Source: Reddybacter sp041277045 (GTDB taxonomy: Bacteria > Pseudomonadota > Gammaproteobacteria > Pseudomonadales > Porticoccaceae). Taken from it: a stretch of DNA of 64,000 bases. Numbering within the stretch: the first letter of the stretch is position 1; each line of letters starts with the position of its first letter. The notes beneath the pieces are model-generated. The model was not told the DNA's origin and made no database searches. It was given only the letters and a program-made list of their open reading frames with translations. The position numbers were made by a program, and so were the translations under genes. Positions 18,557-25,838 of the stretch are shown here, in pieces. The stretch spans positions 372,001 through 436,000 of the forward strand of contig JBGFSY010000002.1 in NCBI GenBank assembly GCA_041277045.1, read 5' to 3'.

Positions 18557-19204
18557 ATGGATAAAGTACTGATTATATGCCTTGCCATCGTACTGGGTGG
18601 CTGTATGTCGACCGACCCCTACACGGGTGAAGAGAAAACCAGTAATACAGCTAAGGGCGCCGGCATTGGCGCTATTACAGGTGCTTTGATCGGCATGGCT
18701 GTTTCCAGTAAGTCTGACCGTGGTAAGGGTGCATTGATTGGTGCTGCCGGTGGTGCTGCAATAGGTGGTGGCATCGGTTTTAGAATGGATAAGCAAGAGG
18801 CCGCACTACGTGCCAAGCTTGAAGGCACGGGCGTTCGGGTAATCCGTGAAGGTAATAATATTCGTCTGATTATGCCGGGGCATCTTACCTTCGATGTCGA
18901 TCAGCATAACGTCAGGTCTCAATTTTACGGCACGCTCGAGTCCGTCGCTCTCGTACTGAAGGAGTTTACCAAGACCAATATTCGTATTGGCGGACATACT
19001 GATTCCACTGGTAGTGATAGTTATAACCAGACCCTTTCAGAGCGTAGGGCTGCTAGTGTTGGCCAGTTTTTAATGGCTCAAGGTGTTATGTCGGGACGTG
19101 TATCGACAACAGGTTACGGCAAGCGCTATCCCATTGCTGGCAATGACAGTGCTGCAGGTCGCCAGACGAACCGTCGCGTCGAGCTTGAACTGGTGTCGTT
19201 CTAA
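18557..19204 (+). CDS. yiaD: OmpA-family outer membrane lipoprotein, YiaD-like
   Basis: Start chosen at 18557 because GGAG lies six bases ahead and the resulting N-terminus is a lipoprotein signal: hydrophobic core then lipobox LGGC with Cys at residue 17. The 215-residue protein continues with PYTGEEKTS, a glycine-zipper segment (GAGIGAITGALIG and GALIGAAGGAAIGGGIG) and a C-terminal OmpA peptidoglycan-binding domain (GGHTDSTGSDSYN, LSERRAASV, NRRVELEL). This matches the layout of E. coli YiaD. It probably sits in the outer membrane and contacts peptidoglycan. It is transcribed alone ahead of rsmJ. Confidence 0.9.
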   Translation: MDKVLIICLAIVLGGCMSTDPYTGEEKTSNTAKGAGIGAITGALIGMAVSSKSDRGKGALIGAAGGAAIGGGIGFRMDKQEAALRAKLEGTGVRVIREGNNIRLIMPGHLTFDVDQHNVRSQFYGTLESVALVLKEFTKTNIRIGGHTDSTGSDSYNQTLSERRAASVGQFLMAQGVMSGRVSTTGYGKRYPIAGNDSAAGRQTNRRVELELVSF

Positions 19205-19241
19205 CTTTTTTCTATTAGCTTAATACTACGACCAAAGAGAG

Positions 19242-20087
19242 GTGCTGACTTTGCGAGTCGTATTAAGGTTCGATACGGGGTATCAGGTGGATGCCAAAGA
19301 ATTGGGACAGTTACTAAAAATACCTCTTCTCAGCAGTGCTGAGCCTGCCCTGGCCAATACTGATTTTGAATTGCTACTGGGCAGTGAGGGTCTCTCGCTA
19401 CGTGAACTTTCGGCTGAGTTGGTGCAAGGTAAGGCCCCGCACCGGGCTAAGCCGAGAGGTAAAGTCAAAGATAAAGCTAAGGCCGACATCCGCTGCGATT
19501 TTATTGCTGGTGAGCTGCGCCATCGCCGTCTCTACGGTGGCGGTAAAAACCAGATGATTCTCAAGGCCACCGGCCTCAATAAGCACAAACCCTCAATAAT
19601 GGATTTAACCGCTGGCCTGGGTCGCGACAGTTATGTGCTGGCCACCGCTGGGTCACAGGTGACAATGTTTGAGCGCCAGCCCGTTGTCGGTGCATTGCTG
19701 GCCGATGGCTTACGACGCTTACGTGCCGATGGTGATGAGCAGGAATTGGCCATTGCACAGCGCCTGTTTCTCCATCAGGGCGATAGTCTTGATTGTGCTG
19801 CGGCACTGGCTGAGCAAGCGGCACCGGACGTGATTTATCTCGACCCGATGTTCCCCGAGCGCGGTAAAACGGCGAAGGTCAAAAAGGCTATGGCTTTTTT
19901 TCATCACCTTGTGGGCAGTGATGATGATGCGGCCGCCTTGCTGCCCCTGGCACTGGCAACAGCACGCTACCGGGTTGTGGTTAAACGGCCACGCCATGCA
20001 CCGCCCCTGGCGGATATGAAACCGGGCTTGTGTTTTGAAGGCAAGTCGACACGTTTTGATGTCTATCCCCTAAAGAAGATGCCTTAA
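19242..20087 (+). CDS. rsmJ: 16S rRNA (guanine1516-N2)-methyltransferase RsmJ
   Basis: A 281-residue SAM-dependent methyltransferase. Motif I is MDLTAGLGRDSYVLA, motif IV is YLDPMFPERGKTAKVKKAM, and the C-terminus ends with the RFDVYPL motif typical of RsmJ. It methylates G1516 of 16S rRNA in the small subunit. The annotated start is GTG at 19242, but a TTG at 19251 is better placed (8 nt) behind GAGAGG, so the protein may be three residues shorter. The stop codon lies inside a 14-bp tandem repeat. It is convergent with the EamA gene. Confidence 0.92.
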   Translation: MLTLRVVLRFDTGYQVDAKELGQLLKIPLLSSAEPALANTDFELLLGSEGLSLRELSAELVQGKAPHRAKPRGKVKDKAKADIRCDFIAGELRHRRLYGGGKNQMILKATGLNKHKPSIMDLTAGLGRDSYVLATAGSQVTMFERQPVVGALLADGLRRLRADGDEQELAIAQRLFLHQGDSLDCAAALAEQAAPDVIYLDPMFPERGKTAKVKKAMAFFHHLVGSDDDAAALLPLALATARYRVVVKRPRHAPPLADMKPGLCFEGKSTRFDVYPLKKMP

Positions 20088-20109
20088 AGAAGATGCCCTA
20101 AAGAAAATA
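20068..20109 (+). repeat. Three 14-bp tandem units across the rsmJ stop codon
   Basis: Units CCCTAAAGAAGATG (20068-20081), CCTTAAAGAAGATG (20082-20095) and CCCTAAAGAAAATA (20096-20109). The TAA of rsmJ falls in the second unit. Because each unit recreates Met-Pro-stop in the same relation, adding or losing a unit would not alter the protein end. Confidence 0.85.
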
Positions 20110-20135
20110 GCCTCGTAAAGGCCTGCTTTATTCTT

Positions 20136-21062
20136 TTAGTCAGTATTCGGGCGAGCGGCTGTTTGCGCAGGCGTCTTACTGCGTAGCGCTAAAATACTCC
20201 CCGCTGCAATCAAGCCCAGGCCGATAAAGGCATGGAGTGTCCATTGATAATCCTCAAAGGCGGTGGAGATTAGCAGCGCAACGATGGGGAATATTAGAAA
20301 GGTATAGCCGCCTTTATCGGGGCCGATAAGCTCGAGTAAACGCAGGTAAAAGCCAAAGCCCAGAGCGGTACCAAATACGGCCAGATAAATGAGCGCGGCA
20401 GAATATTGCAGGGTGTATTCATAGTTAAAAGTCTTGCCGCTAAACAGAGCGACGAGAAACAACAGACAGCAGCCGTAGAACATGCCCCAGGCGTTGTATT
20501 GCACCACGGGCAGCTGACGTCGCGTACTCATCCATGTTGCGGTGATGCTGCCCATAGAGGCGAGAAAGGTAGCCAGCAAGGCAAACAACAAGCCGCGAAC
20601 ACTGTTGTTTGCAAAGGACATACCCGTTAGTTCCGCCGAGAAAACCAGGGCGATGCCTGCAACGCCAACCAGTGCACCCAGCAGGGCGGATAAGCTGGTT
20701 TTGTTGCCGAGAATAATGCGTGCTGTAAAAATATTAATAAAGACAATGGTCGAAAAAACCACTGCCACCAGACCACTGGTAAGCATGCCGGTAGCCTGAT
20801 AAACCAGATAATAATTACCAGAAAACAGGAAAAACCCGAGCAATAAAAAACTCAAATGATCGCGTAGCGGGAAACTCAGGGAAAGGTTTTTACCGCGACA
20901 CCAGGCAAACATCACCAGTGCAGCAATGGCGTTGCGATAAAAGGCTGAAACACTGGGGTCGACCACGCCGAGGTGGAGTTTGACCGCTATCCAGGTGGAG
21001 CCCCAAATTAATACTGTGGCGCTAAATAATAAAAATACCTGCAAGTTTTTCCTGCTATTCAT
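20136..21062 (-). CDS. EamA/DMT family transporter
   Basis: A 308-residue inner-membrane protein with about ten transmembrane helices in two EamA repeats. The N-terminal repeat has WGSTWIAVK and the first repeat ends near LALVFSAEL; the second ends in GLGLIAAGSILALR. The family exports or imports small metabolites, often amino acids or nucleotide bases. It lies 29 bp behind dapE on the same strand, so co-transcription with the DAP genes is likely, but a lysine/DAP-related substrate is only a guess. Confidence 0.88.
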   Translation of the reverse strand: MNSRKNLQVFLLFSATVLIWGSTWIAVKLHLGVVDPSVSAFYRNAIAALVMFAWCRGKNLSLSFPLRDHLSFLLLGFFLFSGNYYLVYQATGMLTSGLVAVVFSTIVFINIFTARIILGNKTSLSALLGALVGVAGIALVFSAELTGMSFANNSVRGLLFALLATFLASMGSITATWMSTRRQLPVVQYNAWGMFYGCCLLFLVALFSGKTFNYEYTLQYSAALIYLAVFGTALGFGFYLRLLELIGPDKGGYTFLIFPIVALLISTAFEDYQWTLHAFIGLGLIAAGSILALRSKTPAQTAARPNTD

Positions 21063-21091
21063 TATTTTTGTTGCGAAATGGGTGAATGCTA

Positions 21092-22237
21092 TCAGAGTAG
21101 ATTGTTGAGTATGTTCTGATAGATATTACTGAGTTTGTCGAGATCACTGGCGACAATCTGCTCGTCGACTTTATGAATGGTGTCGTTCAGTGTGCCGAGC
21201 TCAATAACTTGAGTGCCGAGCTTGGCGATAAAGCGACCATCGGAGGTGCCGCCGCTGGTTGATAGCTCGGTGTCGATACCGGTTTCGGTTTTAATGCTAT
21301 CAACGACCGCGGTGACGAGGTTGCCGGGTTCGGTAATAAAGGGCTCGCCGCTCAAGTTCCACTCAATGTCAAAACGTAACTGATGACGCTGAAGTATGGC
21401 CTCAACCCTTTCCTGTAGCTGTGGTGCGGTGACTTCCGTTGAAAAGCGAAAGTTAAAAACAACTGTCACGTCACCGGGAATCACATTGGTAGCACCGGTG
21501 CCGCCATTAATATTGGATACCTGAAAACTGGTGGCCGGGAAAAAGTCATTGCCCGTGTCCCAGTGCTCGGCCATTAATTCGGCCAGTGCAGGGGCGGCGC
21601 GGTGAATGGGGTTGTCAGCCATGTGAGGGTAGGCGATATGACCTTGCGTGCCCTTAATAATAAGCGTGGCATTGAGGGAGCCGCGGCGGCCATTTTTCAC
21701 CATATCGCCCAGTTGTTGATGGCTCGATGGCTCGCCGATAACACACCAGTCGGGAATAATATTCTGCTCTTGCAGCCAGTCGACAACTTTAACGGTGCCG
21801 TTAATGGCAGGGCCTTCCTCGTCACTGGTGATCAAAAAGGCAATACGTCCCTTGTGATTGGGGTGCTCTTTAACAAAGCCTTCACAGGCGGTGACCATCG
21901 CCGCCAGGGCGCCCTTCATATCGGCAGCACCACGCCCGTACAGAATATCATCGGCAATGAGAGGCTCGAAAGGTGGCTGCTGCCAGTCTTCAAGCTTGCC
22001 CGTTGGCACCACGTCGGTGTGCCCGGCAAAGCAAAGGATGGGGCCGGACTCACCCTTCAGCGCCCAGAAATTTTCGACGTCAGCAAAGGGCAAGCGCTGG
22101 ATGTCAAAGCCGATCGCTTGTAGGCGTTCAATCATCACTTCCTGGCAACCACCATCGAGAGGCGAGACAGAGGGCCTGCCAATAAGCTCGCAGGCCAAGT
22201 GTAAAGTGGCGGATAGTGTCTCGCTGTTTTGGCTCAT
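21092..22237 (-). CDS. dapE: Succinyl-diaminopimelate desuccinylase
   Basis: A 381-residue M20-family di-zinc hydrolase. First metal ligand and neighbour are H73 and D75 in [10 protein letters not shown]; the bridging Asp is in GRGAADMKG; the catalytic base and ligand glutamates are in TSDEEGPA; the C-terminal ligand histidine is in [10 protein letters not shown]. The GGTSDGRF motif is typical of DapE. It releases succinate from N-succinyl-LL-DAP in the succinylase branch of lysine/meso-DAP synthesis. dapD and dapC lie nearby on the same strand, giving three steps of the pathway in this window. Confidence 0.95.
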   Translation of the reverse strand: MSQNSETLSATLHLACELIGRPSVSPLDGGCQEVMIERLQAIGFDIQRLPFADVENFWALKGESGPILCFAGHTDVVPTGKLEDWQQPPFEPLIADDILYGRGAADMKGALAAMVTACEGFVKEHPNHKGRIAFLITSDEEGPAINGTVKVVDWLQEQNIIPDWCVIGEPSSHQQLGDMVKNGRRGSLNATLIIKGTQGHIAYPHMADNPIHRAAPALAELMAEHWDTGNDFFPATSFQVSNINGGTGATNVIPGDVTVVFNFRFSTEVTAPQLQERVEAILQRHQLRFDIEWNLSGEPFITEPGNLVTAVVDSIKTETGIDTELSTSGGTSDGRFIAKLGTQVIELGTLNDTIHKVDEQIVASDLDKLSNIYQNILNNLL

Positions 22238-22300
22238 GATTCAGGTTTCGTCGTTTCAGGGTGATATTTTGAAAGGCTAGCGTGTTGTCTTTATTTAAGG

Positions 22301-22327
22301 AAGCCGACCCGCACCGTGGATCGGCTT
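22301..22327 (-). terminator. Hairpin downstream of dapD, weak terminator candidate
   Basis: Arms 22301-22310 and 22318-22327 form a 10-bp stem with one G-U pair as minus-strand RNA, about 40 bp after the dapD stop. It is followed by CCTTAAATAAAG rather than a U-run, so termination would be partial at best. Confidence 0.4.
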
Positions 22328-22366
22328 ACTCACTGCTTAAGACGTTTTACTTTTTAATAGGTGCAC

Positions 22367-23401
22367 TCAATTATGAGCGTGCAGAGCCTCATTAAGCTCA
22401 ACTGCAGTTTGGTTGGTTAAGCACTCAATGGCACCGCTAACGGAGTTGCGACGGAATAATAAATCGGATTTGCCCGCCAATTCTCGTGCCTTGGTTTCAC
22501 CGGCAACCTGTTTGCTGTCGTCGAGCATGATTACCTTGGTACCAGCGGTAATATACAGTCCGGCTTCAACAATGCAGCGATCGCCCAGAGGGATGCCGAT
22601 ACCCGCATTGGCGCCGAGCAGACATTCTTTGCCGACGGAAATAATAATATTGCCACCGCCAGACAAGGTGCCCATGGTTGAGCTGCTGCCACCGAGGTCG
22701 GAACCGGCACCGACAAAAACACCGGCGGAGATACGGCCTTCAATCATATTCGGACCCTCGGCACCGGCATTAAAGTTGACGAAGCCCTCATGCATGATGG
22801 TGGTGCCCTCACCAATGTAGGCACCGAGTCGCACGCGGCGGGCGTCGGCAATGCGGACACCAGTGGGGACGACGTAATCTGTCATTTTGGGGAATTTATC
22901 GACGCTGTCGATGCTGAGGCTTTGACCCTTGATACGCGCCTGTACCTGTCGTGCCGGTAATTCGGCGAGATCAATTGCGCCTTCGTTGGTCCACGCGACA
23001 TTGGGCAAGGAGCCAAAGATACCGCTCAGGTTAATGCCGTGGGGCCTGACCAGGCGGTGGGAAATTAGCTGTAATTTCAAATAGGCTTCGGGCACCGAGC
23101 CGGGCTCGTCATCACTGGCGAGAATGGTTGCCACGCAGGGGCGAGAGCTGTTGAGCAAGGCGCGTGCGGCATTTGCCTGGGCGCTTTGCTGCTGTTTATC
23201 CAGTGCAGCGGCGAGGCTTTGGAGTTTGCTGTCATCGAGGTTAATGACGGCATTGCCTGAGCTGTAGCCCAGTGCTTCGCTCAGCGCAGTGGCGATAGTG
23301 TCGTCCGGGTTTAACAGGGGGGCGGAGTAAAATACTTCGAGCCATTCATTTTTTTGATTTTGCGTGCCGACACCGATGCCGATGCTATAGAGCTTTGTCA
23401 T
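22367..23401 (-). CDS. dapD: 2,3,4,5-tetrahydropyridine-2,6-dicarboxylate N-succinyltransferase
   Basis: A 344-residue left-handed beta-helix acyltransferase. The length is that of the long Pseudomonas-type DapD, not the ~274-residue enteric form. Hexapeptide repeats span the middle: VRLGAYIGEGTTIMHEGFVN and the glycine-rich GSSTMGTLSGGGN. It transfers succinyl from succinyl-CoA to tetrahydrodipicolinate, the committed step of the succinylase branch. It lies between the ArsC-like gene and dapE. Confidence 0.95.
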   Translation of the reverse strand: MTKLYSIGIGVGTQNQKNEWLEVFYSAPLLNPDDTIATALSEALGYSSGNAVINLDDSKLQSLAAALDKQQQSAQANAARALLNSSRPCVATILASDDEPGSVPEAYLKLQLISHRLVRPHGINLSGIFGSLPNVAWTNEGAIDLAELPARQVQARIKGQSLSIDSVDKFPKMTDYVVPTGVRIADARRVRLGAYIGEGTTIMHEGFVNFNAGAEGPNMIEGRISAGVFVGAGSDLGGSSSTMGTLSGGGNIIISVGKECLLGANAGIGIPLGDRCIVEAGLYITAGTKVIMLDDSKQVAGETKARELAGKSDLLFRRNSVSGAIECLTNQTAVELNEALHAHN

Positions 23402-23435
23402 TTGTTATGCCTCGTTCTTGATCTGATTGTCTGAT

Positions 23436-23789
23436 TTAGTTACTTGCTGCAAAAATAGTGTTGTAGGTGTCGGCCTTAAAACCGACATACACCGCGCCGT
23501 CGTATTCGAGCACGGGGCGTTTAATCAGTGTCGGTAGCTCGAGCAGCAGGGCGTTAACGCTGTCTACGTCGAGGTTTTCTCGCCGTGGCGCGTCGATGGT
23601 TTTCCAGCTGGTACTGCGCTTGTTGAGCACCACTTCCCAGCCGAGGGCGTCTATCCACCGGGCGACCTGTTCTTGCGTTAAGCCATCGCTGCGCACATCG
23701 TGAAAGGTGAAGGCGACATCGTGCTCATCCAGCCAGCGGCGTGCCTTCCTGACGGTGTCGCAATTTTTAATGCCAAAAAGTACGGTCAC
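23436..23789 (-). CDS. ArsC/Spx-like reductase, YffB family
   Basis: A small thioredoxin-fold protein. I place the start at the GTG at 23789 (117 residues), which gives the usual N-terminus VTVLFGIKNCDTVRKA; an in-frame ATG at 23819 would add ten residues unlike the family. The single active-site cysteine is in NCDTVRKARRW, and KRSTSWKT and KRPVLEYDG are conserved family blocks. Despite similarity to arsenate reductase, this branch is regularly found next to dapD/dapE and its substrate is unknown; glutathione-dependent thiol reduction has been proposed. It should not be counted as an arsenic gene. Confidence 0.82.
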   Translation of the reverse strand: MTVLFGIKNCDTVRKARRWLDEHDVAFTFHDVRSDGLTQEQVARWIDALGWEVVLNKRSTSWKTIDAPRRENLDVDSVNALLLELPTLIKRPVLEYDGAVYVGFKADTYNTIFAASN

Positions 23790-23906
23790 AAGTTTTATCC
23801 CCGGTTTTCTTGAAAACAATGGCGTGGTGAAAAACGCTGGCTAGGATAGCAAAAGCGACTCTCGAGCACATTCTGTTTATCTGCCCCCTAGCGCACTAAA
23901 AACCCG

Positions 23907-24560
23907 TTAGGCTTTTTTTGTAACGAAGGCTTTTGTTCGCTTTGGATAGCAGGTGGTGCAAATCTCACAGACTCGACCATCGCAGCCACGGGCCGAGCAA
24001 AATTCACGACCGTAGTAAATGATTTGCAGGTGCAGGGCATTCCATTTTTCTTGGGGGAAAAGCCGTTTCAGGTCTTTTTCCGTTTGTACGACATTTTTGC
24101 CGTTGCTCAGCCCCCAGCGTTGCGCCAGCCGATGAATGTGGGTGTCGACGGGAAAGGCGGGGTGGCCAAAGGCCTGGGACATCACCACGCCGGCCGTTTT
24201 GTGGCCAACACCGGGCAAGGTTTCCAGGGCTTCCATGTCTTCGGGCACTTCGCCGCCGTAGTCATTGACCAGTATTTGTGAGAGCCCGGCAATCGCTTTT
24301 GATTTACGCGGTGAAAGGCCGCAGGGGCGAATAATGCCGAGAATGGTTGCCACCGGCACGTGGCACATATCGGCGGCATTATCGGCCAGTGCAAAGAGTG
24401 CTGGCGTTACCGTATTGACCCGGGCGTCGGTGCACTGAGCCGACAGCAGCACGGCAACCAGCAGGGTGTAATTGTTGCTGTGGTCGAGGGGAATAGGCTG
24501 CGTCGGGTAGTGCCGCGCCAGGGTGTTGAGAATATAGTCCACCCGCTGTTGCTTGAGCAT
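23907..24560 (-). CDS. nth: Endonuclease III, DNA glycosylase/AP lyase
   Basis: A 217-residue HhH-GPD glycosylase. The helix-hairpin-helix is LPGVGHKTAG with catalytic K121, and the catalytic Asp is D139 in FPVDTHIHR. It removes oxidised pyrimidines in base-excision repair. The C-terminal cysteines (188, 193, 198, 201, 204) do not follow the canonical C-x6-C-x2-C-x5-C spacing of the 4Fe-4S cluster loop. Its ATG follows the dapC stop directly (TAGATG), so the two are translationally linked. Confidence 0.92.
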   Translation of the reverse strand: MLKQQRVDYILNTLARHYPTQPIPLDHSNNYTLLVAVLLSAQCTDARVNTVTPALFALADNAADMCHVPVATILGIIRPCGLSPRKSKAIAGLSQILVNDYGGEVPEDMEALETLPGVGHKTAGVVMSQAFGHPAFPVDTHIHRLAQRWGLSNGKNVVQTEKDLKRLFPQEKWNALHLQIIYYGREFCSARGCDGRVCEICTTCYPKRTKAFVTKKA

Positions 24561-25772
24561 CTACAGGCTCTCTATGCAGTGTTTAATACGCTGCGCCGCT
24601 TCTTTACATTGGGTCAGCGGAGCAACCAGTGCCATGCGAATGCGCTGTTCACCGGGGTTGCCGGTGGCGGTATCGCGAGCCAGATAGCGTCCCGGCACCA
24701 CGGCGACATTCTGTGTGGCCAGCAGCTGGCAGGTAAAAACGTCGTCGGCAATGGATGTTTGCGGCCACAGGTAGAAACCCGCATCGGGCTGACTAAATGC
24801 CATCACCGGGTTGAGGATTTCGGTGACGGCGCTAAATTTCTCGCGGTACTGACGTCGGTTGTCGAGCACGTGGGCCTCATCACCCCAGGCCGTCGCGCTG
24901 GCCCACTGGTGTTGAATCGGCATGGCGCAACCGTGGTAGGTGCGGTAGAGCAAAAACTGTTGAATGATATCGGCGTCACCGGCGACAAAACCGGAGCGCA
25001 GGCCAGGCAGGTTGGAGCGTTTAGAGAGGCTGTGAAAGACCATACAGCGCTTGAAGTCATCTCGACCCAATTCGGCACAGGCCTGTAACAGACCGGGTGG
25101 CGGTTGGTCTTCGTTGGCGTAAATTTCTGAATAGCACTCGTCGCTGGCAATAATAAAATCATGGCGATCGGCCAGGGCAATCAGTTCTTTTAAGGTGTCG
25201 AGACTCAGCACAGAGCCCGTGGGATTGCCCGGGGTGCAGATGTACACCAGTTGGCAGCGTTGCCAGTCGGTATCACTCAGAGCGGAAAAATCCGGCGCAA
25301 AGTTCGTCTCTTTTGTGCAGTTGAGCAACACCGGCTCAGCGCCGGCGAGCAAGGCGGCACCTTCATAAATTTGGTAGAAGGGATTGGGCATGACCACGCT
25401 GGGTTTGTTGCTGGGGTCGATTACCGCTTGGGCAAAGGCGAACAGGGCCTCGCGGGTGCCGTTGACGGGCAATATGTGTCGCTCGGGGTCGGGCATCACC
25501 GGTAGCTTAAAACGACGGGCCAGCCACTGGGCAATGGCCTGTCGCAGCTCGGGGATACCTTTGGTGCCCGGGTAGACGCTAAGGCCACTGTTTTGTTCGA
25601 TACCGTTAATGTGGGCAATCAATGTGTCGATGACTAATTGCGGTGCGGCATGTTTGGGCTCGCCAACAGAGAGGCTAATAGGGGCTAATGTGCCAGGTGC
25701 TTCTATACCTGCCAACAGGGTTCTTAGCTTTTCGAAGGGATAGGGTTGTAGGTTTTGTAGATTGGGGTTCAT
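24561..25772 (-). CDS. dapC: Succinyldiaminopimelate transaminase
   Basis: A 403-residue fold-type I aminotransferase. The N-terminus NPNLQNLQPYPFEKL is the characteristic DapC opening. The PLP lysine lies in HSLSKRSNLPGLRSGF, and the phosphate-binding/ring Asp region is ASDECYSEIY. It converts N-succinyl-2-amino-6-ketopimelate to N-succinyl-LL-DAP with glutamate. Together with dapD and dapE it completes the succinylase sequence in this window. It lies 66 bp past the glnD stop and immediately before nth. Confidence 0.93.
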   Translation of the reverse strand: MNPNLQNLQPYPFEKLRTLLAGIEAPGTLAPISLSVGEPKHAAPQLVIDTLIAHINGIEQNSGLSVYPGTKGIPELRQAIAQWLARRFKLPVMPDPERHILPVNGTREALFAFAQAVIDPSNKPSVVMPNPFYQIYEGAALLAGAEPVLLNCTKETNFAPDFSALSDTDWQRCQLVYICTPGNPTGSVLSLDTLKELIALADRHDFIIASDECYSEIYANEDQPPPGLLQACAELGRDDFKRCMVFHSLSKRSNLPGLRSGFVAGDADIIQQFLLYRTYHGCAMPIQHQWASATAWGDEAHVLDNRRQYREKFSAVTEILNPVMAFSQPDAGFYLWPQTSIADDVFTCQLLATQNVAVVPGRYLARDTATGNPGEQRIRMALVAPLTQCKEAAQRIKHCIESL

Positions 25773-25792
25773 GGCGCTTTCTCGTCAGCCCG

Positions 25793-25829
25793 CTGCCGGC
25801 TTTGATGATGGCCGGGGGCAGTCTTTTTT
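25793..25829 (+). other. Hairpin plus T-run between glnD and dapC, pointing against the operon
   Basis: CTGCCGGC (25793-25800) pairs with GCC (25811-25813) and GGCAG (25817-25821) with a GGG bulge, then TCTTTTTT follows. This has terminator form on the plus strand, whereas both flanking genes are on the minus strand. It might stop antisense transcription or be fortuitous. Confidence 0.3.
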
Positions 25830-25838
25830 ATCGTTTGT

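Noticed and set aside
23436..23819. ArsC-like gene as a third arsenic gene
   Set aside because: This YffB-type branch is regularly linked to DAP genes and has no demonstrated arsenate reductase role.
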